Source: Methanoculleus horonobensis
GTDB taxonomy: Archaea > Halobacteriota > Methanomicrobia > Methanomicrobiales > Methanoculleaceae
Direction: 5' to 3'
Assembly: GCF_001602375.1 (NCBI RefSeq)
Contig: NZ_BCNY01000007.1
Span: forward strand, 60,027 to 124,026
Length of the DNA stretch: 64,000 nt
Shown: piece after piece, positions 33,887 through 42,001 of the stretch
Layout: every line of letters starts with the position of its first letter
Numbering within the stretch: position 1 is the first letter of the stretch
Program-made: the position numbers and the translations under genes
Notes under the pieces: generated by a model
Database searches by the model: none
What the model was told of the DNA's origin: nothing
Seen by the model: the letters and a program-made list of their open reading frames with translations, nothing else

Positions 33887-33911
33887 CTCTCAGAACCCAT
33901 CACCGATTATC

Positions 33912-34184
33912 ATGCCCTGCAGAAAGAGTGTACCGCAGACGGAATCATGGCGTTCGACGGCCATGCGGACGGCAAGCGATCTTGCAGAGCGGGTAGCGCT
34001 CCCCTCGTCGCCCCATCACGAATGGCGCTCCTGCACGATGCGGGTGGCGAGCGACGTCTTCACCCCCGGGACGGCAGCCAACTTCGCGGTCACGCTCGCG
34101 GTGACGACCCTGGTGATCCCCCGAATCCCGAGCCGGGCGCTCGCGATCGCCGCCGGGTTCGCCGTCAGTTCGGCCCTGCGCTGA
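33912..34184 (+). CDS. Small hypothetical membrane protein
   Basis: A 90-residue frame starting MPCRKSVPQTESWRSTAMRT and ending with one hydrophobic segment (NFAVTLAVTTLVIPRIPSRA and after). Third positions are GC-rich over the second half, as in real genes here. It is short and unrecognised, so it could be a chance frame. Confidence 0.4.
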   Translation: MPCRKSVPQTESWRSTAMRTASDLAERVALPSSPHHEWRSCTMRVASDVFTPGTAANFAVTLAVTTLVIPRIPSRALAIAAGFAVSSALR

Positions 34185-34189
34185 TACCC

Positions 34190-35992
34190 TTACCGTTTTT
34201 TCTTCCGTCTTGCCGGGACGAGGCATCCCCACGCGCTCCCGATGAGGTCTTCCCTCCCGGCGGCGCGGAGCCCTTCGCAGACGAGCCCGTAGTTCTCCGG
34301 GTCGCGGTAGTGCATGAGCGCCCGCTGAACCCTCTTCTCCCGGCCTTTCGGGACGTAGACCTCCTCGAGGGTGAAGGGGTCGAGCCCGGTGTGGTAGATG
34401 GTCGTCGAGATGCTCATCGGAGTCGGCGTGAAGTCCTGAACCTGCTCGGTGTAGAGGCCGGTGTCCCGGAGATACTCGGCGAGTTCGACCATATCGGCGA
34501 TCCGGCAGCCGGGATGGCCGGACATCAGGTAGGGAACGAGATACTGCCGCTTCTTCTTTCCTTCCTGGAGGGCCTCGAACCGTTCGCGGAAGGCGTCAAA
34601 GGCCTCTCGTGAGGGCTTTCCCATAGAGGCGAGGACCCGTTTCGAGACGTGTTCGGGTGCGACCTTGAGGTGCCCGGAGACGTGGTGGGTAGAGACCTCC
34701 GAGAGGTACTCCCGGTCATCCGGACTGATTAAGTCGTAGCGGATGCCCGATGCGATGAAGACCCGTTTGACCCCCGGTATCTCCCGGATGCGCCGGAGCA
34801 GGCTGACCTGCTCCTCGTGGCTCCGGTCGAGTGCGGGGCAGTCGATGCAGCGGCGGTCGGGGCAGGTGCCGGCGGTCTCCCACCGGCTGCAGTGGATGCC
34901 GTACATGTTCGCAGTCGGCCCCCCGACGTCCTGGACGACCCCGGTGAACTCCGGCATCTTTGCCATCCGCTCCACCTCGCGGACGATCGAGTCCGCGCTC
35001 CGGCTCTGGATGATCCGGCCCTGGTGGTGGGTGAGGGCGCAGAACGAGCAGGCGCCGAAACACCCCCGGTGGGTGACGACCGAGAACCTGACGGGTTCGA
35101 GGGCGGGTATGGGTTCGGTGTAGGAGGGGTGGGCTCTCCGCGTGTAGGGGAGTTCGTAGACCCGGTCGAGTTCGTCGCCCGAGAGCGGCATCGCCGGCGG
35201 GTTCTGGACGACGACGGTCTTTGGGTGCGGCTGGGCCACGGGCCTGCCCCGGAGAGGATCCTGCTCGGCGTAGTGCATCGCGAACGCCTTTGCGTAAGCA
35301 TACCGGTCATCTTTCACCTCTGGGTAGCCGGGGAGGACGACGTAGCCGGACTGATCCATCCCCCGCCAGACCTTCTTCTCGACGCGGTAGGCGGTGCCGG
35401 GGACCTCGGTGAGGGCTCTTGCGGTCTCTCCGGCCGCGAGGCGGTCGGCGATCGCGACCACCTGGCGCTCGCCCATCCCGAAGACCAGGAGGTCGGCGGG
35501 GGCGTCGGCGAGGATGGACTGCCGGACGGCGTCTGACCAGTAGTCGTAGTGGGCGAACCGCCGGAGGCTCGCCTCGATCCCGCCGATGACGATCGGTGTC
35601 TCCGGGAAGAGGGCGTGGATGCGGTCGGTATAGACCAGGGTCGCCCGGTCGGGCCGGAGAAGCCTCCCCCCCGGCGAGTAGACGTCCGAGTGCCGGCGCT
35701 TGAGGTTCGGCGTGAAGGCGTTCACCAGTGAGTCGACGTTTCCCGCCGAGACCGAGAAGAAGAGCCGGGGCTCGCCGAGACGTCGGAGGTCGTCGCCGCT
35801 CTTCCAGTCGGGCTGGGCGATGACGCCGACCGTGTAGCCGGCGTCGACGAGAACCCGGCCAAGGAGCGCTGTCCCAAAGGAGGGATGGTCGACGTAGGCG
35901 TCGCCGGTGACGAGGATGATGTCGAACCGGTCGATGCCGAGCCGTTCCGCCTCCGCGACCGTCATCGGGAGGTATTCCGGCTGCCCGGTCAT
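34190..35992 (-). CDS. YgiQ-family radical SAM protein
   Basis: A 600-residue protein. The N-terminal part (MTVAEAERLGIDRFDIILVTGDAYVDHP) is the YgiQ-specific domain. The radical SAM cluster motif is HRGCFGACSFCALTHHQG (CX3CX2C), followed by VQDVGGPTANMYG and a C-terminal Lys/Arg-rich tail. The enzyme binds a 4Fe-4S cluster and SAM; its substrate is unknown. Its start overlaps the stop of the upstream PPC-domain gene by four bases. The longer frame upstream is shadow of that gene. Confidence 0.88.
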   Translation of the reverse strand: MTGQPEYLPMTVAEAERLGIDRFDIILVTGDAYVDHPSFGTALLGRVLVDAGYTVGVIAQPDWKSGDDLRRLGEPRLFFSVSAGNVDSLVNAFTPNLKRRHSDVYSPGGRLLRPDRATLVYTDRIHALFPETPIVIGGIEASLRRFAHYDYWSDAVRQSILADAPADLLVFGMGERQVVAIADRLAAGETARALTEVPGTAYRVEKKVWRGMDQSGYVVLPGYPEVKDDRYAYAKAFAMHYAEQDPLRGRPVAQPHPKTVVVQNPPAMPLSGDELDRVYELPYTRRAHPSYTEPIPALEPVRFSVVTHRGCFGACSFCALTHHQGRIIQSRSADSIVREVERMAKMPEFTGVVQDVGGPTANMYGIHCSRWETAGTCPDRRCIDCPALDRSHEEQVSLLRRIREIPGVKRVFIASGIRYDLISPDDREYLSEVSTHHVSGHLKVAPEHVSKRVLASMGKPSREAFDAFRERFEALQEGKKKRQYLVPYLMSGHPGCRIADMVELAEYLRDTGLYTEQVQDFTPTPMSISTTIYHTGLDPFTLEEVYVPKGREKRVQRALMHYRDPENYGLVCEGLRAAGREDLIGSAWGCLVPARRKKKR

Positions 35993-36438
35993 GGGAGCGT
36001 CCGGTCGAAGACCGGGAGGTTGACGCCGGTCTTCTCGTCGGGGAGCCGTTTTGCGGTGATGCCGACGAACTCCGTGACGATCGCTTCGATCACCAGGTAG
36101 ACCTCCGCCTTCTCCCGGAGGCACCCGGCAAGCGACCGTATCCCCTTCCCTGCCGCCGTATGGAGGTGGATGGACGGCCCGTCCTCCCCGGGGTAGATGG
36201 TCGCGAACCCGAGGAGTTCCCAGCCCCCGAATATCTCTTCGCCCCGCGGTGCCGGTGGGATGACCGGCTCTTTCGGCCCCGTCACGATCGTTGCCGACCG
36301 GACGGCGCCGAGGAACTGGATCGTGCCGCACCTGATGTTCATCGCCGTGACGAACCGCTGGATCTCCCGAAGAAAGTCCTCCCCGTCGTCGATCCGGACG
36401 GTGAAGACCCTGCCGACCTGTCCTTCCGAGTACTGCAT
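35989..36438 (-). CDS. PPC/DUF296 domain protein
   Basis: A 149-residue protein with the single PPC domain: GRVFTVRIDDGEDFLREIQRF, AVRSATIVTG and GPSIHLHTAAGKGI. Plant homologues bind DNA; stand-alone prokaryotic ones have unclear roles. It is co-translated with the radical SAM gene downstream (ATGA overlap). Confidence 0.85.
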   Translation of the reverse strand: MQYSEGQVGRVFTVRIDDGEDFLREIQRFVTAMNIRCGTIQFLGAVRSATIVTGPKEPVIPPAPRGEEIFGGWELLGFATIYPGEDGPSIHLHTAAGKGIRSLAGCLREKAEVYLVIEAIVTEFVGITAKRLPDEKTGVNLPVFDRTLP

Positions 36439-36559
36439 GGACTCAACTCTCCTGATATGATGGTGTCGCCTGATATTATTAGTGCCTGACCCGCTGCGTA
36501 TACGGGCAGTTATATACCCGGCCTGCGATGATCCAGTGTCCTGCGGGCGATAGAGAGGT

Positions 36560-37687
36560 GTGGCAGCGGTGGTCTGGTTCCGGGAGGTCGAGTACATGCG
36601 GGGGTTTGCCGCCCTCGCCGTGATCGCCGTCCATGTCTCGATGAACTACACCCGGATCCCCGCCGTGAACCCGCTCGCCCTCCTCGACGTCTTCATCTAT
36701 ATCGCCGCCCATTTTGCCGTGCCCGTCTTCATCTTCGTCTCCGGGTGGGTGCTCGCGGCGCGGTATGCGGGCGACTACTCGCCCGGTGAGTTCTACCGCC
36801 GCCGGGCGAAGACGATCCTTCCCCCCTACCTCTTCTTCACCGCGTTCTACCTCCTGGTCGCGGTCGAGGCGACGATTGGGTTCGCGGGGGTGCCTTCTCC
36901 GGAGAGGGTGGCAGAAGCCCTCCTCCTCGGGAACGCGGCCTACCACCTCTGGTTCTTCGTGCTGATCATCCAGCTCTACCTTCTCTTCCCGCTCATCGTG
37001 CGGGGCTACGACCGGATCGACCGGGTCGGTGCGGGGCTCTTCCTCCTCCTTGCCCTCTTCATCGTCCAGATCCTCTGGAACGCGGGCGCCCACCTCGCGG
37101 GAGCGTTCGCGGGTCCGGAGTGGTACACAGCCCTGATCCGCCTCTTTCCGTCGCACCTCCTCTACTTCGTCCTCGGCATCCACGCTGCCCGGCATACTGA
37201 TGACTGCCGCTCGGCCCTCCGGTCGATCCCGCCGGGGTGGGTTCTCGCCGCGGCCGGTGCGGGCGCTCTCCTCCTCGGCGGGATCTGGATCGCGAGCGTG
37301 ATCCATTACGGGAGCCTCGCGGGCACGACGCTCGCGGTCTTCTGCATCTACCGGATCCTGGAGCCGCTCTACTACGTCCCGGTCATCGCGGTGCTCGTCC
37401 TCGCGGCCTGGCGGCTGGAGGAGACGGCCGGCCGCCCGGCGGCTGCCACCCGGTCATTCGGGGAGCACTCCTACGGGATCTACCTCGTCCACCCGCTCGT
37501 CATCGCCGCCGCTGCGAGTCTCTGGGCCTCGCTTACGGGGCTCGCGTGGGCGGACTGGCCGACCTACCCGGTGGTCTTCATCGCGGCGGTGCTCGGGAGT
37601 TATGCGGGCGTGCGGCTCCTCTCCGGCGTTCCGTACGCGGGGTGGCTGCTCGGGGAGTCGCGGGTGCGGCGAGAACCGCTGCAATGA
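36560..37687 (+). CDS. Acyltransferase 3 family membrane protein
   Basis: A 375-residue protein with about ten membrane spans. The N-terminal [20 protein letters not shown] carries the catalytic-type R...H pattern of PF01757, and [16 protein letters not shown] near the end is the second family motif. It probably O-acylates a surface glycan or lipid. The start is GTG at 36560. No glycan cluster surrounds it. Confidence 0.88.
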   Translation: MAAVVWFREVEYMRGFAALAVIAVHVSMNYTRIPAVNPLALLDVFIYIAAHFAVPVFIFVSGWVLAARYAGDYSPGEFYRRRAKTILPPYLFFTAFYLLVAVEATIGFAGVPSPERVAEALLLGNAAYHLWFFVLIIQLYLLFPLIVRGYDRIDRVGAGLFLLLALFIVQILWNAGAHLAGAFAGPEWYTALIRLFPSHLLYFVLGIHAARHTDDCRSALRSIPPGWVLAAAGAGALLLGGIWIASVIHYGSLAGTTLAVFCIYRILEPLYYVPVIAVLVLAAWRLEETAGRPAAATRSFGEHSYGIYLVHPLVIAAAASLWASLTGLAWADWPTYPVVFIAAVLGSYAGVRLLSGVPYAGWLLGESRVRREPLQ

Positions 37688-37778
37688 AGAGTGTGCCGTT
37701 AATCCGACACCGTCGGGACGGCCGATAATCTATAAACAAGATGAAGCCCCCCAGGGGGTGCAAAAGGAGATGAACAGA

Positions 37779-38309
37779 ATGGCACAGGAACTCCAGAAGA
37801 GCGAAGAGCCGGCCCGGGAAGAGCGGAACCCCACCCGGATCACGGCGGAGCCCGGAAAGCAGGATATGTTCGTCGTCCGGGAGTTCGACGCCCCGCGAGA
37901 ACTGGTCTTCCGGGCCCACACCGATCCGGAACTCTTCAAGCAGTGGATCGGCCCGCGGGGTCTCACTACGAGGATAGAGACGTTCGAGCCGCGGAACGGG
38001 GGCCGCTGGAGGTACGTCCAGACGGACGAGGAGGGGAACGAGTACGGGTTCCATGGGGTGAACCACGATCTGACGCCGCCCGAGCGGATCATCCAGACCT
38101 TCGAGTTCGAGGGGCTCCCGGAGTCCGGGCACGTCGCCCTGGATGTGGCGAAGTTCGAGGAACTGCCCGGCAACCGGACGAAGTTTACCGGCCAGTCGGT
38201 CTTCCTCTCGGTTGAAGACCGCGACGGGATGATGGAGTCCGATATGGAGGCAGGCATGAAGGATTCCTATTCACGGCTGGACGAACTCCTGGAGAGGCTG
38301 CAGAAGTAG
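37779..38309 (+). CDS. SRPBCC/AHSA1-domain protein
   Basis: A 176-residue protein with a charged N-terminus followed by the START-like domain ([40 protein letters not shown]). The family binds hydrophobic ligands or activates Hsp90 in eukaryotes; its role here is unknown. AGGAG lies nine bases before ATG 37779. A 10-codon frame (37741-37773) precedes it and ends over the ribosome-binding region, but there is no other support for it as a regulatory uORF. Confidence 0.85.
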   Translation: MAQELQKSEEPAREERNPTRITAEPGKQDMFVVREFDAPRELVFRAHTDPELFKQWIGPRGLTTRIETFEPRNGGRWRYVQTDEEGNEYGFHGVNHDLTPPERIIQTFEFEGLPESGHVALDVAKFEELPGNRTKFTGQSVFLSVEDRDGMMESDMEAGMKDSYSRLDELLERLQK

Positions 38310-38360
38310 GGTTGTCGGGTGCGACGGGGATGAACGGCAGGAGGTACACCTGCGGTCCGC

Positions 38361-38798
38361 TCACCCTTCCCGGTACGGGTTGACGACTGTGATTCCGGGG
38401 ATGCGCTGGAGGTGCGCGTCTTCGGTGATTATCGTGCCGATCCGGGACTCGATCATCGTTGCGACGAGGAGCGCATCCCAGAAGTGGACGTTGTGCCTGT
38501 CACGGATCTCGTGGGCGGAGAGGATGGTTTCGCTGCTGTAGGCGACAACGTTCCAGCCTTCGAAGTCCTGGATGTCCCGGATGAATCGTTGCACGTCTTC
38601 CGTCGGCATCGGGTTCTCGACCTTCTCGGTCACGACCACCGAGAACTCCGCGAGGTTCTGTACCGAGACCGAGTAGCGCATCTCCGACTCCCAGCACGCC
38701 GTAACGAGATCCTTCGATATGGGCCGCTTCTCAGGTGCGTCCGCGTCGAAGAGGTAGACGAGGATGTTCGTGTCGATGAGCGGCGGGCTACCGGTCAT
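38361..38798 (-). CDS. vapC: PIN-domain toxin VapC
   Basis: A 145-residue PIN-domain ribonuclease. PLIDTNILVYLFDAD has the first catalytic Asp, EFSVVVTEKVE the Glu, and HFWDALLVATM and GTIITEDAHL the later acidic residues. It overlaps the upstream antitoxin gene by 11 bp in the usual vapBC order. It cleaves RNA when free of its antitoxin. Confidence 0.88.
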   Translation of the reverse strand: MTGSPPLIDTNILVYLFDADAPEKRPISKDLVTACWESEMRYSVSVQNLAEFSVVVTEKVENPMPTEDVQRFIRDIQDFEGWNVVAYSSETILSAHEIRDRHNVHFWDALLVATMIESRIGTIITEDAHLQRIPGITVVNPYREG

Positions 38799-39027
38799 AC
38801 AGGTCCTTCCTCGACGTATACTTCCGTGCCCCAAGATGGTACGCCTTTTTGGTCAGTTCGAGAGCGTCCTGTGCAACCTCCTCCTGCGTCTTCTCCCGGA
38901 TCCAGATCTTCATCGCTTCGGTCGCCGCTTCGCCGAGCGCTCCCTTCCGCTTCCCGAGGATCTTCTCGACCAGCCTCCGGAAGTCCTGCTCCGTTCCGTC
39001 ATCGATGCTCAGGGTGATCGTGCCCAT
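38788..39027 (-). CDS. vapB: VapB-type antitoxin
   Basis: A 79-residue protein starting MGTITLSIDDGTEQDFRRLV, a short beta-strand then helices as in ribbon-helix-helix antitoxins, with a charged C-terminal tail for toxin binding. The start at 39027 is about 20-25 bp downstream of an AT-rich TATTTAAATG-like promoter, so the transcript may be leaderless. It overlaps vapC and would repress its own operon. Confidence 0.82.
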   Translation of the reverse strand: MGTITLSIDDGTEQDFRRLVEKILGKRKGALGEAATEAMKIWIREKTQEEVAQDALELTKKAYHLGARKYTSRKDLYDR

Positions 39028-39270
39028 GGATATACGTAGATGGTTGAAATATTTAAATGTTTGAGGGATGTATGTGGATATGCTGGCCGGGGGATGAATC
39101 TGGTGTTGCATGCCAGATGAATTAGTCCCAGGAGTGAGTGCTTATGCTATTCGTTGACATCTATTCTGATTTTGTTTGCTTATAGTAAAATGGAATATTC
39201 ACTCAAAAAGTTCAGGTGTCTATTTTTATATACTCGAATGGGTTATTGCTCATTGTCTGGTGGAATAATT
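39028..39270. other. AT-rich intergenic DNA entering a low-GC island
   Basis: GC content falls sharply here compared with both sides. The left end holds the vapB promoter. A TATA-like TTTTTATATACTCG lies near 39214-39228, about 45 bp before the tiny gene at 39271. I see nothing else. Confidence 0.4.
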
Positions 39271-39384
39271 ATGGCAAAGGAAAGGATTAACAACCCAAAA
39301 ACACATGCAGATTTCCGCATTCGGCAAAGGACTACCAATAAGGGAAAAAAAGGGCAGATTATGGGTAGATACCATAAGGACTAG
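39271..39384 (+). CDS. Tiny basic hypothetical protein
   Basis: A 37-residue, very basic protein, MAKERINNPKTHADFRIRQR and ending GRYHKD, in AT-rich DNA just before an HNH gene. No family is recognised. The close spacing (eight bases) suggests it is co-transcribed with the HNH gene. Confidence 0.5.
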   Translation: MAKERINNPKTHADFRIRQRTTNKGKKGQIMGRYHKD

Positions 39385-39392
39385 GTGTTGGC

Positions 39393-39755
39393 ATGGCTAC
39401 TCGAAGGAAAAAGGATCCCTTTGACTTAGAACCAATTAAGTTACCTAAACTCACCTTGCCGAAAACTCCGAAGATTAAAGAGCCGGTGTTGCCAAAGATC
39501 ACCTGGGAGGGCTTGGGTTTTACAGGATTAAACACCATTGATCAATTCGATGAGAAGAAAAAACGCGTACCTATCCCTCAAAGTATTAAAACGGAAATTC
39601 TGCTTAGGTGCAAGGGGAAATGTGAGAAATGCCATACCTCTTTGAAGGGTCTGAAACCCGACATTCACCATAAAAATCGGGATCCGGCAGATAATCGAAA
39701 AGTGAATCTACTTGTTGTATGCCCCAACTGCCATAGAAAACTGCACACGAAATAA
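39393..39755 (+). CDS. HNH endonuclease-like protein
   Basis: A 120-residue protein. A Lys/Pro-rich N-terminus (LPKLTLPKTPKIKEPVLPKI) precedes a canonical HNH domain: CKGKCEKCHTSL, DIHHKNRDPADNRKVNLLVV and CPNCHRKLH. Codon use is AT-rich, unlike almost every other gene in the window, which points to recent transfer. It lies in a short low-GC island ending at tRNA-Val. HNH proteins often belong to mobile elements or restriction systems, but no partner is seen. Confidence 0.82.
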   Translation: MATRRKKDPFDLEPIKLPKLTLPKTPKIKEPVLPKITWEGLGFTGLNTIDQFDEKKKRVPIPQSIKTEILLRCKGKCEKCHTSLKGLKPDIHHKNRDPADNRKVNLLVVCPNCHRKLHTK

Positions 39756-39934
39756 CATTCTTTTAATACCCTTTTTGGAACATCGAGGGTGCGAGTAGAT
39801 CCCTTGCCTTCTGGCTAAGTGGCTCAGGCTGTCATCATATTTAGCCCGTGCTACAATATCACCAGCGAACCAGGATGTCTGTATTCCGGTGCGAGTGTCC
39901 GGACACCCCATGGGGCAAGGGCAGAGGTGATATT

Positions 39935-40168
39935 ATGAAGAGTAAATCGAAAAATAAACGCGATAGCCTGATATTGCACATCACAATCTCACGGGAAGTA
40001 TACGATTGCCTGCATGAAAACGCGAGAAACATCTCCCGATTCATCGATAGCCTCGTCCGGAATATCCTCTCCGGAAAGAACCTTATAGAAGCAAAGTTTC
40101 GCAAAAACGGTGATGGGCTCGCTGAGATTCGAACTCAGGACCTCCGCCATGTCAAGGCGACGTCATAA
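39935..40168 (+). CDS. Ribbon-helix-helix-like small protein running into tRNA-Val
   Basis: A 77-residue frame starting MKSKSKNKRDSLILHITISR, then REVYDCLHENARNISRFIDS and LVRNILSG, which resembles archaeal antitoxin-like ribbon-helix-helix proteins. GAGGTGA lies four bases before the ATG. The last 18 residues are translated from the antisense of the tRNA-Val gene, so the native C-terminus may have been replaced at an insertion junction, or the protein simply overlaps the tRNA. Confidence 0.6.
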   Translation: MKSKSKNKRDSLILHITISREVYDCLHENARNISRFIDSLVRNILSGKNLIEAKFRKNGDGLAEIRTQDLRHVKATS

Positions 40169-40187
40169 CCAGCTAGACCACGAGCCC
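40115..40187 (-). tRNA. tRNA-Val (anticodon GAC)
   Basis: On the minus strand the 73-base cloverleaf has acceptor arms GGGCTCG/CGAGCCC, a D-arm GTC-TAGCTGGTTAT-GAC, an anticodon stem TCGCC/GGCGG with loop TTGACAT (GAC), and a T-arm with GTTCGAATC. CCA is not encoded. It bounds a low-GC island and could be its integration site. Confidence 0.95.
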
Positions 40188-40323
40188 GTGTCTGCCCGAC
40201 GATCCATAAGGTTGGTGCTCCGGGTATAAAATTATTGCCACGCGCCGAAAACCGCCCCGTCCCGGCTCCGCCGCATCGGGGGCCGGCACGCGGCAAAAAG
40301 GGGGGTGGGGGTGATCGGACGGA

Positions 40324-41907
40324 TCAGATCTCGGCGTGCTTTGCCGTGTGGATGCCGTCGATCTTCTTGATCTCGTCCATCGCGTCGGCCGGCACCGCAG
40401 AATCGACGGTGAGAACCATCAGGGCCTCTTCGCCGGGCTTGTGGCGGCCGACCTGCATCCCCGCGATGTTCACGTTCGCGCGGCCGAGGATCGTCGCGGC
40501 CTTGCCGATGACGCCCGGCTTGTCGGTGTGGCGGGAGATGACCACGTGGCCGGTCGGGGTCAGGTCGGTCATGTAGCCGCCGATGCTCACGATCCGCGCG
40601 CGGTTCGGGCCCGAGACGCTCCCGCTTACCGTCTCCGTCATCGTATCGGTCTTCGCGATGATGGTGATGATGTTCTTGAACCCCTGCGCCTCCTCGGTCG
40701 TCGTCTCGCTCATCCGGATGCCGCGCTCCTTCGCGACGAACTCCGCGTTCACGATGTTGACCGGCACCTGGAGGATCGGGTCGAGCATGCCTTTTAAGAT
40801 CACGCGGGTGACGAACTTGGTATTCGGCAGTTGAGCAGCCTCGCCGCCGTAGGTGACCTCGATCGACTCGAGCCGCCCTTCGGTGAGCTGGATGAGGAGC
40901 CTGCCCATCTTCTGCGCGAGCATTGCGTAGGGCTCGACCAGCGCCTGCTGCTCCGCCGGGATCATCGGTGCGTTCACCACGTACTTCGCCGCGCCGCCGG
41001 AGAGGACGCTGATGCACTGGTTCGCGACCGAGATCGCGACGTTCTTCTGCGCCTCGACCGTGCTCGCCCCGAGGTGCGGGGTGACGATCACCTTATCGAG
41101 CCCGAGGAGCGGTGAGTCCGTCGGCGGCTCGTTCTCGAAGACGTCCAGCGCCGCACCGGCGACCTTTCCGCTCGCGACCGCGTCTGCGAGGGCCGCTTCG
41201 TCGATGATCCCGCCGCGGGCGCAGTTGATCAGCCGGACACCGTCCTTCATCGTCGCGATCGTCTCGGTGTTAATAACGTGGCGCGTCTCCTTGATCAGCG
41301 GCGTGTGGACGGTGATGACGTCGGCTCTCCGGAAGAGTTCGTCGAGCGGCACCATCTCCACGCCGAGGCTTGCCGCCTTCTCCTTCGTGATGAACGGGTC
41401 GTAGGCGATGCACTTCATCGCCATCGCCTGTGCCCGCTTCGCCACCTCGTGCCCGATACGCCCGAATCCCACGATACCGAGAACCTTGTCGTTCAGCTCG
41501 ACGCCCATGAACTTCGAGCGTTTCCACTCGCCCTTTTTGAGGGACGCCGTCGCCTGGGGAATATTGCGCGCGAGCGAGAGCATCATCGCCATCGTGTGCT
41601 CCGTGGCCGCGAGGGTGTTTCCTTCGGGGGCGTTCGCAACGATGATGCCTCTCCTCGTCGCCGCATCCGTATCGATATTGTCGACCCCGGCGCCGGCACG
41701 GCCGATGAACTTGAGTTTTGCTCCCGCGTCGATGACCTGCGCCGTCACTTCTGTTCCCGAGCGCACCAGCAGACCATCGTAGTCTCCGATAATAGCAACA
41801 AGCTGATCCTCGGTCAGCCCGGTGTTGACATCCACATCGCAGAATTCTTTCAGGATGTCGATCCCTTCCTCTGCCAGCGGGTCGCTGACCAGCACTCTAT
41901 ATTTCAC
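40324..41907 (-). CDS. serA: D-3-phosphoglycerate dehydrogenase
   Basis: A 527-residue long-form enzyme making 3-phosphohydroxypyruvate for serine synthesis. The NAD-binding motif is GIVGFGRIGHEVAKRAQAMA, the catalytic regions are TPLIKETRHVIN, NCARGGIIDEAAL and TPHLGASTVEAQ, then an allosteric substrate-binding domain and a C-terminal ACT domain (VVISRHTDKPGVIGKAATIL) for serine feedback. It is single in this strand block, next to tRNA-Val. Confidence 0.95.
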   Translation of the reverse strand: MKYRVLVSDPLAEEGIDILKEFCDVDVNTGLTEDQLVAIIGDYDGLLVRSGTEVTAQVIDAGAKLKFIGRAGAGVDNIDTDAATRRGIIVANAPEGNTLAATEHTMAMMLSLARNIPQATASLKKGEWKRSKFMGVELNDKVLGIVGFGRIGHEVAKRAQAMAMKCIAYDPFITKEKAASLGVEMVPLDELFRRADVITVHTPLIKETRHVINTETIATMKDGVRLINCARGGIIDEAALADAVASGKVAGAALDVFENEPPTDSPLLGLDKVIVTPHLGASTVEAQKNVAISVANQCISVLSGGAAKYVVNAPMIPAEQQALVEPYAMLAQKMGRLLIQLTEGRLESIEVTYGGEAAQLPNTKFVTRVILKGMLDPILQVPVNIVNAEFVAKERGIRMSETTTEEAQGFKNIITIIAKTDTMTETVSGSVSGPNRARIVSIGGYMTDLTPTGHVVISRHTDKPGVIGKAATILGRANVNIAGMQVGRHKPGEEALMVLTVDSAVPADAMDEIKKIDGIHTAKHAEI

Positions 41908-42001
41908 GGTTCAACCCATACTAATTCAACATCATATGTATTGATGCTTTTTCCTCCGAAATCTTTTATGTAATGGTGAGAAGTATATGTGTGGTGCGAG
42001 C

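Noticed and set aside
37741..37773. 10-codon frame before the SRPBCC gene as a regulatory uORF
   Set aside because: It is a short chance frame; no specific codons or conserved structure support regulation.
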